DNA of 12,418 nucleotides from JBHELG01 sp046263195 (GCA_046263195.1 JBHELG010000136.1:1-12418); one strand, 5' to 3'; positions 1 to 6,789 are shown, numbered from the stretch's first letter. Notes: generated from the letters alone by a model not told the origin. A program made the numbers and translations.

Positions 1-1214
1 GACGGGGTAGGTTCCGGCTCGGTCCGCTCCGGCGGTGGCGTGCCGGCGGTGAGATCCGTCGTCTCGTAGAGATAGGCGAGCATGATCCCCATGACGTCGT
101 GGCGGGGAGCGGGGAGGTTGTAGTACGAGTCGAGGGTGAGAACCTCGCCGGCGTGAACCGTGCCGATTGCATCCCAGTTACAGGCGGACATGGATTCGAT
201 GCTGCCTCGATAGGCGGGATTGCGTCCGTATGCGGCGAACGAGGTGCACACGGTCCGACCGCTGCTGTGGTTCGTGAGCACGGCCTTGACCCCGCCGTCA
301 TGCAGATGCCCGGCTGCGGAGATGAGACGGCCGGTTCGGGCCGAGGTCCACCGCCACTGGGTGCGTGATGGTCCGGCCGGGGCGGAGTACTGGGAGTCGC
401 GGCAGTTGTCGACGTCGAGCCAGATGGGGGTGACGGGCTTCGTGTCAGGCGAGTTGGGCAGCCAGGTCGCGTCCAGCCTCAGGTTCACCGTCTTCGGCGT
501 GTTCGTGTGATTCATGAGCTCGACGAGCAGTGTCCAGCTCGAGCCGTCCACGTGGTAGCCGAAACCGGGTACGAGCGTGGCGCCGGTGCGTTCATTGCCG
601 GAGGCGAAGAAGCGTTGTCCCAGCCGCCCCACCACGGTCTCGGGTCCGCAGGTCACGTCGGGCTGCCCCGCTTGAAACCACACCGCGTGGTGGAGCATAA
701 CCCCCGTGTCGAGGTTCGCCGGGCGCCCGTCGGGATAGACGAGGTCGGGGCGCAAGGTCGTCAGGAAGCAGTCATTGCACGGTTTGGGCGCCTCTCTCAG
801 CACGAAGTTGAGATGGACCTCCCCGATTCGGATGCCACCCACCGGCTGGCCTGCGGCCGCTGTCTCGGGCGGGGCGGGGGGGAGGACGAACGGGCCATAG
901 GTGACCGTGGTCGGTGTACCGGTCTGTGGAGCGGCAGACGCAGCCCCGTCCGAGTTGGAGGCGGCCTCACCGTGGTCGTCGACGGGATTCTCCTGACCAC
1001 GCCTGTGCCCGGATCGAGCCGTGTGGTCCCGCCCCGACTCCGCCTCCCGTCCGACGTTGCTCCCGTCGAGCACCTCACCGTCAAGGCCCGCCTCCGCTCC
1101 GGGCTCCTGAAGGGCTCGCCCACCGCTGAGCATGGTCCCCGACATGATCGCCGCTGCAGCGACGACGAGGGCGATAACAGCGACGTGGAGACCATGGCGC
1201 CTGAGTCGCTTCAC
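1..1214 (-). CDS. Secreted SURNod19 / PHM-like putative copper protein (3' end beyond window)
   Basis: 404 codons are readable from a GTG at 1214 to the window edge, without a stop; the C-terminus is missing. Residues 1-32 are a basic stretch followed by a hydrophobic segment, read as a signal peptide or membrane anchor. Residues 35-105 are a low-complexity linker, and the folded part starts near 106. It contains a CNDC pair (146-149), LVYPDG (158-163), MLHHAVWF (173-180), MNHTNTP (234-240), GHLHDGG (302-308) and HDVMGIM (372-378). These resemble actinobacterial SURNod19-like proteins and the two copper sites of peptidylglycine alpha-hydroxylating monooxygenase. By that analogy H175, H176 and H236 would form one site and H303, H305 and M375 the other. 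The protein probably acts outside the membrane. The substrate is unknown and activity is inference. The GTG is preceded by a G-rich GAGGGGGG, with GGAGGA farther upstream, so the start is uncertain by a few codons. It lies 93 bases downstream of the AAA+ ATPase on the same strand. Confidence 0.75.
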   Translation of the reverse strand, partial: MKRLRRHGLHVAVIALVVAAAAIMSGTMLSGGRALQEPGAEAGLDGEVLDGSNVGREAESGRDHTARSGHRRGQENPVDDHGEAASNSDGAASAAPQTGTPTTVTYGPFVLPPAPPETAAAGQPVGGIRIGEVHLNFVLREAPKPCNDCFLTTLRPDLVYPDGRPANLDTGVMLHHAVWFQAGQPDVTCGPETVVGRLGQRFFASGNERTGATLVPGFGYHVDGSSWTLLVELMNHTNTPKTVNLRLDATWLPNSPDTKPVTPIWLDVDNCRDSQYSAPAGPSRTQWRWTSARTGRLISAAGHLHDGGVKAVLTNHSSGRTVCTSFAAYGRNPAYRGSIESMSACNWDAIGTVHAGEVLTLDSYYNLPAPRHDVMGIMLAYLYETTDLTAGTPPPERTEPEPTP

Positions 1215-1215
1215 C

Positions 1216-1287
1216 GGCCCCCCTCAGCCTGGTCCTCCAAGGTATCGCCGCAACATAGGGGGGCCTTGTGCATCGGGCGAACAAGGC
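1216..1287 (-). promoter_or_regulatory. Two overlapping hairpins between the ATPase and secreted-protein genes
   Basis: Read on the minus strand, a 7-base stem (1287-1281 with 1269-1263, 11-base loop) is followed by an 8-base perfect inverted repeat, GGCCCCCC (1265-1258) with GGGGGGCC (1223-1216). The second right arm ends one base before the GTG start at 1214 and covers the G-rich putative ribosome-binding segment. The two structures share bases 1263-1265, so they could not form fully at the same time. This could be a terminator or a translation-controlling leader. There is no clear U-run. The function is inference. Confidence 0.4.
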
Positions 1288-1307
1288 GGACGCCCTGTTG
1301 GAATGAG

Positions 1308-2786
1308 CTACCGCCCCGCACTGAAGCTCCACGCCCCCGGCTCGTCCGCCTCGTCCTTGTTCAGTCGCTTGGCGAGGTGAAGGCCTTCGAGGGCGAACTC
1401 CAGCACGCTCGCCGCCGTTCCCGGGCTCTCGGCCTGGACGTCGAGGCGATCCATCAGACGCGACAGCCCAGCCACCTCGCCCCCGAACTGCGCGAGAAAA
1501 TCGGCAGCCGGCATGACATCGCTCGTCTCGATCTTGAGCCCCCGGTCGAAGCGGGCCAGGAGGGGCGCGAAATCCTCGCGGCCGAGGTGACGACGCCACA
1601 CGACGAGGATGGCCTGGCGCAGCAGGCGGGCGACGATCTCGGCTTCGTTACCCTCCTCAAAGGTGTCGAACTCGATGCGTCCGAGCGCGGCCGGAACGAC
1701 CGACCACAGATCGACGATCCGCGGCACCGCCTCGGGTTCCCGGGTGCGAGCCGCGCGACGCACCGCGGCCGCGGTCAGCGTCTCGCGCGCCCCGATCGTG
1801 TAGCGCACCGACAGCCCCGATCGCTGGTTTACCTGGGGGCTGTGACGCAGTTGACGGGCAAGCTCGGCGAGGACCTCTTCGAGGAAGGGGGGGATCCGCA
1901 CCTCGACCCCGCCAGGTGGCGGCAGCGACTCCTGGCGGGCGATCGTGATCTCGTCGGCGGCCTGCCGGGGATAGTGGGTCCGCACCTGGGTGCCGAAGCG
2001 GTCCTTGAGAGGGGAGATGATGCGCCCGCGGTTCGTGTAGTCGTCGGGGTTGGCCGTGGCGACGAGGAGGATGTCGAGCGGGAGGCGGATCTTGTAGCCG
2101 CGCACCTGCACGTCGCGCTCCTCGAGGACGTTGAGGAGCGCCACCTGGATGCGCTCGGGCAGGTCAGGCAGTTCGTTGATGGCGAAGATGCCTCGGTTCG
2201 TGCGCGGTACGAGGCCGTAATGGAGGGTGAGCTCGTCGGCGAGGTAGCGGCCCTCGGCCACTCGGATGGGGTCGACGTCGCCGATGAGGTCCCCCACCGA
2301 GGCATCCGGGGTAGCGAGCTTCTCGCTGTAACGCTGCTCCCGCTCGAGCCACGACACGGGCAGATCCCCGCCCTGCTCCGCCCGCAGCGCGCGGCAGCGG
2401 GCACAGATCGGGTGGTAGGGGTGACAGTTGACCTCGCAGCCGGAAACGACGGGGATGGTCTCGTCGAGAAGGTCGACCAGCCTGCGGATGATGCGGGTCT
2501 TGGCCTGGCCGCGCTCTCCGAGCAGCACGAGGTCGTGGCCGGCGAGGATCCCCCGTTCGAGTTCGGGGACGACGCTGTCCCTGAAGCCCACGACGTCGGG
2601 CAGAAGTGGCGTCCCGTCGCGCAGGCGCGTGAGGAGATTGCCCCGCAGCTCCTCTTTGACGCTCCGATAGGGGTAACCATCGGCCTCCAGCTCCCTCAGA
2701 GTGGCAGGTCGGGGCCCCGGATCGCGATGGCCCTGGCTGGGTGAGGCAGACGACTCGGCCGGGCGGGAACCACTCGGTGCGCTCAT
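1308..2786 (-). CDS. MoxR/ChlI-type AAA+ ATPase (magnesium-chelatase-like, Rv0958 type)
   Basis: 492-residue cytoplasmic AAA+ ATPase. The Walker A motif is GERGQAKT (90-97), the GxxGxAKT form seen in MoxR-type enzymes. The Walker B region is GIFAINELPDL (199-209) with Glu205. Sensor 1 is LVATANPDDY (241-250), and KDRFGTQVR (261-269) holds the probable arginine finger. Four cysteines (C117, C121, C128, C131) lie between Walker A and Walker B and could bind a metal. The sequence recalls the mycobacterial 'possible magnesium chelatase' Rv0958, whose usual partner is a von Willebrand A (VWA) protein. No VWA gene is visible here, so the client protein is unknown; a chaperone-like role is inference from the family. 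ATG 2786 was chosen over an in-frame start at 2987 because the extra 67 residues look non-coding. There is no Shine-Dalgarno, but a TAGCCT box lies 8 bases upstream, so the mRNA may be leaderless. Confidence 0.85.
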   Translation of the reverse strand: MSAPSGSRPAESSASPSQGHRDPGPRPATLRELEADGYPYRSVKEELRGNLLTRLRDGTPLLPDVVGFRDSVVPELERGILAGHDLVLLGERGQAKTRIIRRLVDLLDETIPVVSGCEVNCHPYHPICARCRALRAEQGGDLPVSWLEREQRYSEKLATPDASVGDLIGDVDPIRVAEGRYLADELTLHYGLVPRTNRGIFAINELPDLPERIQVALLNVLEERDVQVRGYKIRLPLDILLVATANPDDYTNRGRIISPLKDRFGTQVRTHYPRQAADEITIARQESLPPPGGVEVRIPPFLEEVLAELARQLRHSPQVNQRSGLSVRYTIGARETLTAAAVRRAARTREPEAVPRIVDLWSVVPAALGRIEFDTFEEGNEAEIVARLLRQAILVVWRRHLGREDFAPLLARFDRGLKIETSDVMPAADFLAQFGGEVAGLSRLMDRLDVQAESPGTAASVLEFALEGLHLAKRLNKDEADEPGAWSFSAGR

Positions 2787-2793
2787 GGCGGGA

Positions 2794-2799
2794 AGGCTA
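2794..2799 (-). promoter_or_regulatory. Possible -10 box for a leaderless ATPase mRNA
   Basis: TAGCCT fits the actinobacterial TANNNT -10 pattern. It ends 7 bases before the ATG at 2786, which is the spacing expected if transcription starts at the start codon itself. No ribosome-binding site precedes that ATG. A TTGACA on the same strand at 2864-2859 is too far away to pair with it, and I found no good -35. Confidence 0.35.
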
Positions 2800-2972
2800 G
2801 GCGAGCTCGGGACGCGATAGCGACCGAAGCCCTCACTCCCTGGGTGTCCGGTCCGGGGTGTCAAACGTCTCGTCGCGCCCTGTCTTCGGGCCGCGGCGAG
2901 ACGACGGAAACGGGCGTGGGAGGCCCAAAACCGCCATTTCCAGGGGCCAGGCCCACTCGATTCGCTCAAAGA

Positions 2973-2989
2973 GGTTGGGTCGGTCAACC
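2973..2989. repeat. Short inverted repeat upstream of the bldC-like gene
   Basis: GGTTG (2973-2977) and CAACC (2985-2989) form a 5-base dyad with a 7-base spacer; an alternative pairing is GGGT (2977-2980) with ACCC (2987-2990). It lies about 60 bases before the GTG start in the divergent intergenic region. It could be an operator or chance. Confidence 0.2.
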
Positions 2990-3049
2990 CTAGTGAGCAG
3001 ACGAGAAAACGGTCATCCTGTGTCCTCCCACTACAGGGAGTTACGAAAC

Positions 3050-3262
3050 GTGTCTGCCCGCAAGAACGACGAAGACGAGCTCATGACACCCGGCGAGGTC
3101 GCCCGGCTGTTCGGCGTGCACCCCAAGACCATCGCGCGCTGGGCAAGCGCGGGAAGACTCACACCTGCTCGCACCCTCGGAGGTCATCGCCGCTACCGCG
3201 CGTCGGAGGTGCAGGACTTGTGGCGGGAGATGACCTCACGGGAAACGCAGGACCTCGCCTGA
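3050..3262 (+). CDS. bldC: BldC-like MerR-family DNA-binding protein
   Basis: 70 residues, almost entirely one winged helix-turn-helix of the MerR/excisionase type. Motifs are MTPGEVARLFGV (12-23), HPKTIARWASAGRLTP (24-39) and RTLGGHRRYR (41-50). The last is nearly identical to the wing of Streptomyces BldC, a regulator of developmental timing about 70 residues long that binds DNA cooperatively as head-to-tail oligomers. There is no effector domain, as in BldC. The GTG start at 3050 is supported by GGGAG at 3036-3040 with a 9-base spacer; longer in-frame readings upstream look non-coding. The gene is divergent from the AAA+ ATPase, sharing a 263-base region, and convergent with the DUF1918 gene. 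Whether it controls development or simply acts as a general regulator cannot be told here. Confidence 0.85.
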   Translation: MSARKNDEDELMTPGEVARLFGVHPKTIARWASAGRLTPARTLGGHRRYRASEVQDLWREMTSRETQDLA

Positions 3263-3284
3263 CCCCACCCTGGGGCTCAGCCCC
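3263..3284. terminator. Competing hairpins between convergent bldC-like and DUF1918 genes
   Basis: Directly after the plus-strand stop codon, CCCCA (3263-3267) pairs with TGGGG (3271-3275). Alternatively GGGGC (3272-3276) pairs with GCCCC (3280-3284). The two hairpins share the G-run and exclude each other. They fill the 14-base gap between the convergent genes and could end transcription from both sides. No T-run follows on either strand, so a classical intrinsic terminator is not shown. Confidence 0.3.
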
Positions 3285-3462
3285 GCGGTTCGACCCGTAC
3301 GTTCCCCCCGTGGGGCATGAACACGCTCTCATGCCCATCGTCCCACGTGACGAGAATCTGGAGCGGCTCGTCTTGGACGATCTCCCGCACTACACCCTGC
3401 CGGGGAGGCTGACCCACCTTGTTCGAGTCGACGACGATCAGGTCGCCAGGAGTAAGGTGCAT
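3277..3462 (-). CDS. DUF1918 domain protein
   Basis: 61-residue protein covering the whole DUF1918 family: MHLTPGDLIVVDS (1-13), VGQPPRQGVVREI (17-29), VTWDDGHESVFMP (39-51) and a C-terminal VRVEPRG (55-61). The family is common in actinobacteria, folds as a small beta barrel and has no established function; a nucleic-acid or ligand-binding role is only a guess. The ATG at 3462 is preceded by a strong AGGAGGGAG five bases away, which rules out the longer upstream reading. It is convergent with the bldC-like gene, with a 14-base gap. The coiled-coil gene at 3633-4154 lies 170 bases upstream on the same strand. Confidence 0.85.
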   Translation of the reverse strand: MHLTPGDLIVVDSNKVGQPPRQGVVREIVQDEPLQILVTWDDGHESVFMPHGGNVRVEPRG

Positions 3463-3494
3463 TCGGCTCCCTCCTGTGATGGGGCCACAAGACG

Positions 3495-3525
3495 AAAATA
3501 ACCCCAGCAGGTTCGCCTGGCCAGG
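3495..3525 (-). promoter_or_regulatory. Possible promoter and palindromic site for the DUF1918 gene
   Basis: On the minus strand TATTTT (3500-3495) could be a -10 box, 32 bases before the ATG. A perfect 10-base palindrome, CCTGGCCAGG (3516-3525), sits where the -35 box would lie. No good -35 consensus is seen. The overlap of palindrome and -35 position suggests an operator, but this is weak evidence. Confidence 0.25.
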
Positions 3526-3632
3526 GGCTGTACGCAGGTTGCCGCGGGACCGGCGGTCGATCCGATTCGACCCTTGAGGCGGAGACACGGGCTGGGGGCT
3601 CGCCGTGCCTCCCGATCGGGGCCGCTGTGTCC

Positions 3633-4154
3633 CTATTCGGTCAGCTCGTCAGGAGCAGTCCCGGGGAAGAGCGGGGGACGGTCCCGGCCACGCCACAGCT
3701 CCTGGTCCACAGCCTGAAGAAACAATTCGTCGAGCATTTCGGGGGAGAACTCGAGCAGCCGCCACATCTCCACGGAGTCGCCGAGGTCGCTGCTCCAGCG
3801 AGCGAGAACCTGATCATCGTCACGGTCGAGCTGGACGAGCAGCGACCGGGATGGGCGCATCTGGATGGTCTGGACCTTCGCCATGAACTCCTCCCCTGAC
3901 GCACTCCAACCCGAGCGGACGACGAGATGCTCCGGCGAGGTGACATCAACCTGTTCCGCGAGCCGCTGGAGGTGCTCGACGAGCTCCGCATGTCGCTTCC
4001 GGCGGGACTGGTCGAGCTCCCGCTCGCGTTGCTCGGCCTCGGCCGCCTGCGCCGCCCGAATCCTCTCCGCTTCGCGCTCCGCCTGCTCCTGCTCGAGCGC
4101 CAGCTCCGCGTTGCGGGCGAGCTTCGCCCTGAAGACGTCTTCGAACCCGTTCAT
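3633..4154 (-). CDS. Coiled-coil protein of unknown function
   Basis: 173 residues that I do not recognise. Residues 8-68 are rich in Glu, Ala, Arg and Gln (for example LALEQEQAEREAER) and should form a long helix or coiled coil. Residues 70-173 look like a small globular domain containing FMAKVQTIQMRPS, LLVQLDRDDDQVLARW and EMWRLLEFSPEMLDEL. There is no signal peptide or membrane segment, so it is probably cytoplasmic. The ATG at 4154 has GGGAGG seven bases upstream; an in-frame TTG at 4217 is less likely. The gene is divergent from the MaoC gene. A structural or scaffold role is possible but not shown. Confidence 0.7.
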   Translation of the reverse strand: MNGFEDVFRAKLARNAELALEQEQAEREAERIRAAQAAEAEQRERELDQSRRKRHAELVEHLQRLAEQVDVTSPEHLVVRSGWSASGEEFMAKVQTIQMRPSRSLLVQLDRDDDQVLARWSSDLGDSVEMWRLLEFSPEMLDELFLQAVDQELWRGRDRPPLFPGTAPDELTE

Positions 4155-4248
4155 CAGGGTCCCTCCCGCCTCCATCGCGTCTTGCAGGCCCAAGACCTCG
4201 ACTACGACCTCCGACAAAATCAGGCCCGCCCGCCCCCGTCACGGGAAG

Positions 4249-4320
4249 CCTTGGCCCATCGGGCGGCTACGGCGACACTACCGCCGGGAGAAACGGCAAC
4301 GACAGTGCAAAGGGCCAAGG
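4249..4320. repeat. Nine-base inverted repeat in the region upstream of the MaoC gene
   Basis: CCTTGGCCC (4249-4257) and GGGCCAAGG (4312-4320) are perfect reverse complements separated by 54 bases. Both lie in the 262-base divergent region between the coiled-coil gene (start 4154) and the MaoC gene (start 4417). They could be two half-sites for a regulator or a large stem. The rest of this region holds no gene that I can support. Confidence 0.3.
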
Positions 4321-4324
4321 TGGG

Positions 4325-4344
4325 GTCAGCTGTGAAACGCTGAC
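4325..4344. promoter_or_regulatory. Candidate operator palindrome upstream of the PHA genes
   Basis: GTCAGC (4325-4330) and GCTGAC (4339-4344) form a perfect 6-base dyad around an 8-base spacer. It lies 73-92 bases upstream of the MaoC ATG, a usual position for a dimeric repressor site near a promoter. A TTGTAT at 4375-4380 might be the -10 box, but no convincing -35 accompanies it. The regulator that would bind is unknown; the XRE protein downstream is one candidate. Confidence 0.35.
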
Positions 4345-4416
4345 AAAGCCAGTGCTACTGGAGTCCTTTTGGTGTTGTATCCCCGCGGCACAAGGTCGCA
4401 CGAGGAAGGACCGTGG

Positions 4417-4920
4417 ATGGCAAGCGGCGAAACCGCCCAGGCGCACACCGAGACGACTGACGCGACGAAGCCACAGGTCGTCGCCATGGACGATCTCAAG
4501 ACGCTGGCAGGGCAGGACGTCGGCTGCAGCAGCTGGCGACGGGTGACCCAGGAGCAGATCGACGCGTTCGCCCACGCGACCGAGGACCACCAGTGGCTCC
4601 ATGTCGACCCGGTACGTGCGCGCTCAGGGCCGTTCGGCCTCACGATCGCCCACGGCTATCTGACGCTGTCGTTGCTCCCGGCCCTGCTCAACGAGGTGCT
4701 CGAGGTCAGCGGCGTCTCGATGGTCGTCAACTACGGGCTGAACCGGGTCCGGTTCATCGCTCCCGTCCTGAGCGGTTCGAAGGTGCGTCTCTGCGTCCAA
4801 TGTCAGGACGTCTCGGAGTTCAAGGGCGGAATGCAGGCTACGCTTCTGATGACCGTGGAGCGTGAGTCGGAGGAGCGGCCGGCGTGCGTCGCCGAGGTGA
4901 TCTTCCGCTTCTACCGCTGA
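4417..4920 (+). CDS. MaoC-family (R)-specific enoyl-CoA hydratase (HtdZ/PhaJ-like)
   Basis: 167-residue single hot-dog-fold hydratase. Catalytic residues are seen in FAHATEDHQWLHVDP (51-65): Asp57 and His62 have the D-x4-H spacing of (R)-specific enoyl-CoA hydratases. TIAHGYLTLSLLP (76-88) and NYGLNRVRFIAPV (105-117) are hallmarks of the HtdZ (Rv0130) type. The enzyme hydrates trans-2-enoyl-CoA to (R)-3-hydroxyacyl-CoA, the monomer used by PHA synthase, whose gene follows 42 bases downstream. A role in PHA supply is therefore likely, although relatives also act in fatty-acid metabolism. The ATG at 4417 has GAGGAAGGA six bases upstream. An upstream in-frame TTG (4369) and an internal ATG (4486) lack such a site. 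The first 20 or so residues are not part of the family domain. Confidence 0.9.
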   Translation: MASGETAQAHTETTDATKPQVVAMDDLKTLAGQDVGCSSWRRVTQEQIDAFAHATEDHQWLHVDPVRARSGPFGLTIAHGYLTLSLLPALLNEVLEVSGVSMVVNYGLNRVRFIAPVLSGSKVRLCVQCQDVSEFKGGMQATLLMTVERESEERPACVAEVIFRFYR

Positions 4921-4921
4921 G

Positions 4922-4942
4922 CGCAGCTGCCCGACAGCTGCG
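4922..4942 (+). promoter_or_regulatory. Perfect hairpin just before the phaC ribosome-binding site
   Basis: CGCAGCTG (4922-4929) and CAGCTGCG (4935-4942) form a perfect 8-base stem with loop CCCGA. It starts one base after the MaoC stop codon and ends two bases before the GGAGGAAGG of phaC (4945-4953). No T-run follows, so a terminator is unlikely. An RNA-processing or translation-setting element in the bicistronic message fits the position better; this is inference. Confidence 0.45.
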
Positions 4943-4962
4943 TCGGAGGAAGGCAGGGCGCC

Positions 4963-6690
4963 ATGTCAGCGCAGACTTCGCTCGCGACTGAGGCGAGCAT
5001 CGCGGCACAGCGGGCCGCCGAGGCACTCGCCCCGGAGGCGGGCCTCGTGGCGGACGTCGACCCGGTCTTGATCGGCAACGCGATCCTCAAGACGACACGA
5101 GGGGCCGTCCAGAACCCCCTCGGGGTACTCGATGCGACGGCCCGTTGGGCCACGGGACTGGCATCGGCCGGTGTCGCCACGCTCCTGCGCACGATCGGGC
5201 GGGATGCGCAGGGGCCGCTCTCCCCCGACGACGACGACGCGCGATTCGAAGACCCGGCCTGGAAGAGCAACCCCTTCTTCTTCTGGCGGCTGCAGCGTTA
5301 CCTGGTCGCCTCCCGGCTGCTCCGTGACCTCGTCGACGCCGCCGATCTCGACGGTACGAACCGGGGCAAGGCGGAGTTCGTCATTGAGATGCTCGTCAAC
5401 GCGGCAGCGCCCACGAACCTTCTCCTGACCAATCCCACTGCCCTGAAACGAGCCTTCGAGACCGGTGGCCAGAGCGTGGCGAGAGGCCTGGCGAACTTCG
5501 TCTACGACCTGCTCCACAACGGCGGACGGCCCCGGCAGGTCGACCGCTCGGCCTTCACGGTCGGCGAGGACCTCGCGGCCACTCCTGGCAAGGTGGTGTT
5601 TCGCAACGACCTCATGGAGCTCATCCAATACGCCCCCCAGACGGACGAAGTGTGCGAGATACCGCTGCTGCTCAGCCCGCCGTGGATCAACAAGTACTAC
5701 ATCATGGACCTCGCTCCGGGCCGCAGCTTTGTCGAGTGGGCGGTGCAGCACGGCCACACGACGTTCGCGATCAGCTACCGGCAAGCCGACGAGAGCATGG
5801 CCGACGTCTCCCTCGACGACTACCTCATCAACGGCCCACGCGACGCGCTCGACGTCATCGCCGACATCACCGGCTCCGAGGTCGTGAACATCGTCGGGCT
5901 GTGCATCGGCGGCACGCTCACCGCGATACTCCTCGCCTACCTCGCCGCGACCGGTGAAAGACGGGTCAACTCGGCAACCCTGCTCAACACACTGCTCGAC
6001 TTCTCCGACCCCGGACCCCTCGGCACCTTCACCGACCCCGACACGGTGGCGCGGATCGAGAGTCAGATGAGAGGCAAGGGCTACCTCGAGGGTTCGTCCA
6101 TGCGCACGACCTTCGATCTGCTCCGTTCCAACGACCTCATCTGGAACTACGTGGCAAGCAACTGGCTGATGGGGGAAGACCCGCCGAAGTTCGACATCCT
6201 CGCCTGGAACTCGGACAGCACGAATCTTCCGGCCGCCATGCACAGCTTCTACCTCCGGTCCTGCTACATCGAGAACGAGCTCGCGCGCGGCGAGATGGAG
6301 ATCGCTGGGACACAACTCGACCTGTCGAAGATCCAGGCCGATGTGTTCATCGTCGGGGCGAAGAACGACCACATCGCACCGTGGCGTTCCTCCTACACCT
6401 CCACTCAGCTGCTGTCGAACGCCGATGTCCGCTTCGTGCTCACCTCCGCCGGTCACATCGCCGGCATCGTCAACCCGCCCGGAGGCAAGCGGAAGTACTG
6501 GACTCAGGAGGAGTCGCCGCCACACCCCGACCTGTGGCGCGAAGGCAGCACGGAGGTCAACGAATCGTGGTGGCAGCTCTGGACCGATTGGATCGCCGAG
6601 CGTGCCGGGAGCAAGCGCGAACCCCCGCCCATGGGCAGTCGCAAGTACCCTGCACTGCAGGAGGCGCCCGGCAGCTACGTCCACGAGTAG
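4963..6690 (+). CDS. phaC: Poly(3-hydroxyalkanoate) synthase (class I type)
   Basis: 575-residue PHA synthase that polymerises (R)-3-hydroxyacyl-CoA on the surface of storage granules, releasing CoA. The N-terminal part (about 90-260) contains NPFFFWRLQRYL (103-114) and LLSPPWINKYYIMDL (236-250), typical of the PhaC N domain. The alpha/beta-hydrolase core follows. The lipase-like box is GLCIGG (312-317) with nucleophile Cys314; the other catalytic residues are Asp469 in GAKNDHIAP and His498 in SAGHIAG. AWNSDSTNLP (414-423) and PPGGKRKYW (505-513) are also conserved in the family. Length and spacing of the triad match class I enzymes such as that of Cupriavidus necator (589 residues; C319, D480, H508). 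A single-subunit enzyme is likely, since no phaE or phaR subunit gene is adjacent. The ATG is preceded by GGAGGAAGG. It is probably cotranscribed with the MaoC gene. Confidence 0.96.
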   Translation: MSAQTSLATEASIAAQRAAEALAPEAGLVADVDPVLIGNAILKTTRGAVQNPLGVLDATARWATGLASAGVATLLRTIGRDAQGPLSPDDDDARFEDPAWKSNPFFFWRLQRYLVASRLLRDLVDAADLDGTNRGKAEFVIEMLVNAAAPTNLLLTNPTALKRAFETGGQSVARGLANFVYDLLHNGGRPRQVDRSAFTVGEDLAATPGKVVFRNDLMELIQYAPQTDEVCEIPLLLSPPWINKYYIMDLAPGRSFVEWAVQHGHTTFAISYRQADESMADVSLDDYLINGPRDALDVIADITGSEVVNIVGLCIGGTLTAILLAYLAATGERRVNSATLLNTLLDFSDPGPLGTFTDPDTVARIESQMRGKGYLEGSSMRTTFDLLRSNDLIWNYVASNWLMGEDPPKFDILAWNSDSTNLPAAMHSFYLRSCYIENELARGEMEIAGTQLDLSKIQADVFIVGAKNDHIAPWRSSYTSTQLLSNADVRFVLTSAGHIAGIVNPPGGKRKYWTQEESPPHPDLWREGSTEVNESWWQLWTDWIAERAGSKREPPPMGSRKYPALQEAPGSYVHE

Positions 6691-6761
6691 CGCCTGGACT
6701 CGGGCCGGTCGGGCACGGGCACAGAAGCCCGCCCAAGCTGAACTGACATCAGCGCCCGCCA

Positions 6762-6789
6762 GGGCCGCGCGATCCTGCACCTGCGGCCC
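6762..6789 (+). terminator. Possible terminator hairpin after phaC
   Basis: GGGCCGC (6762-6768) pairs perfectly with GCGGCCC (6783-6789) across a 14-base loop, 72 bases after the phaC stop. It is GC-rich but has no T-run. Its place before a new promoter (6842-6870) fits the end of the hydratase-synthase transcript. Confidence 0.3.

Noticed and set aside
507..2744. A 745-codon open frame on the plus strand
   Set aside because: It lies opposite the AAA+ ATPase and the secreted protein gene, both of which have clear family motifs. The plus-strand product has no recognisable motif and the composition of an antisense frame in GC-rich DNA.
2859..2864. TTGACA on the minus strand as -35 of the ATPase promoter
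   Set aside because: No -10-like sequence occurs 16-19 bases downstream, and it is about 60 bases from the best -10 candidate.
2787..2987. N-terminal extension of the AAA+ ATPase by 67 residues
   Set aside because: The extra residues are Arg/Pro/Ser-rich without conservation signals, and the ATG at 2786 has a fitting -10 box for a leaderless message.
4966..6780. A 604-codon open frame on the minus strand
   Set aside because: It is antisense to phaC, whose full catalytic triad is intact. The long open frame follows from GC-rich third codon positions.
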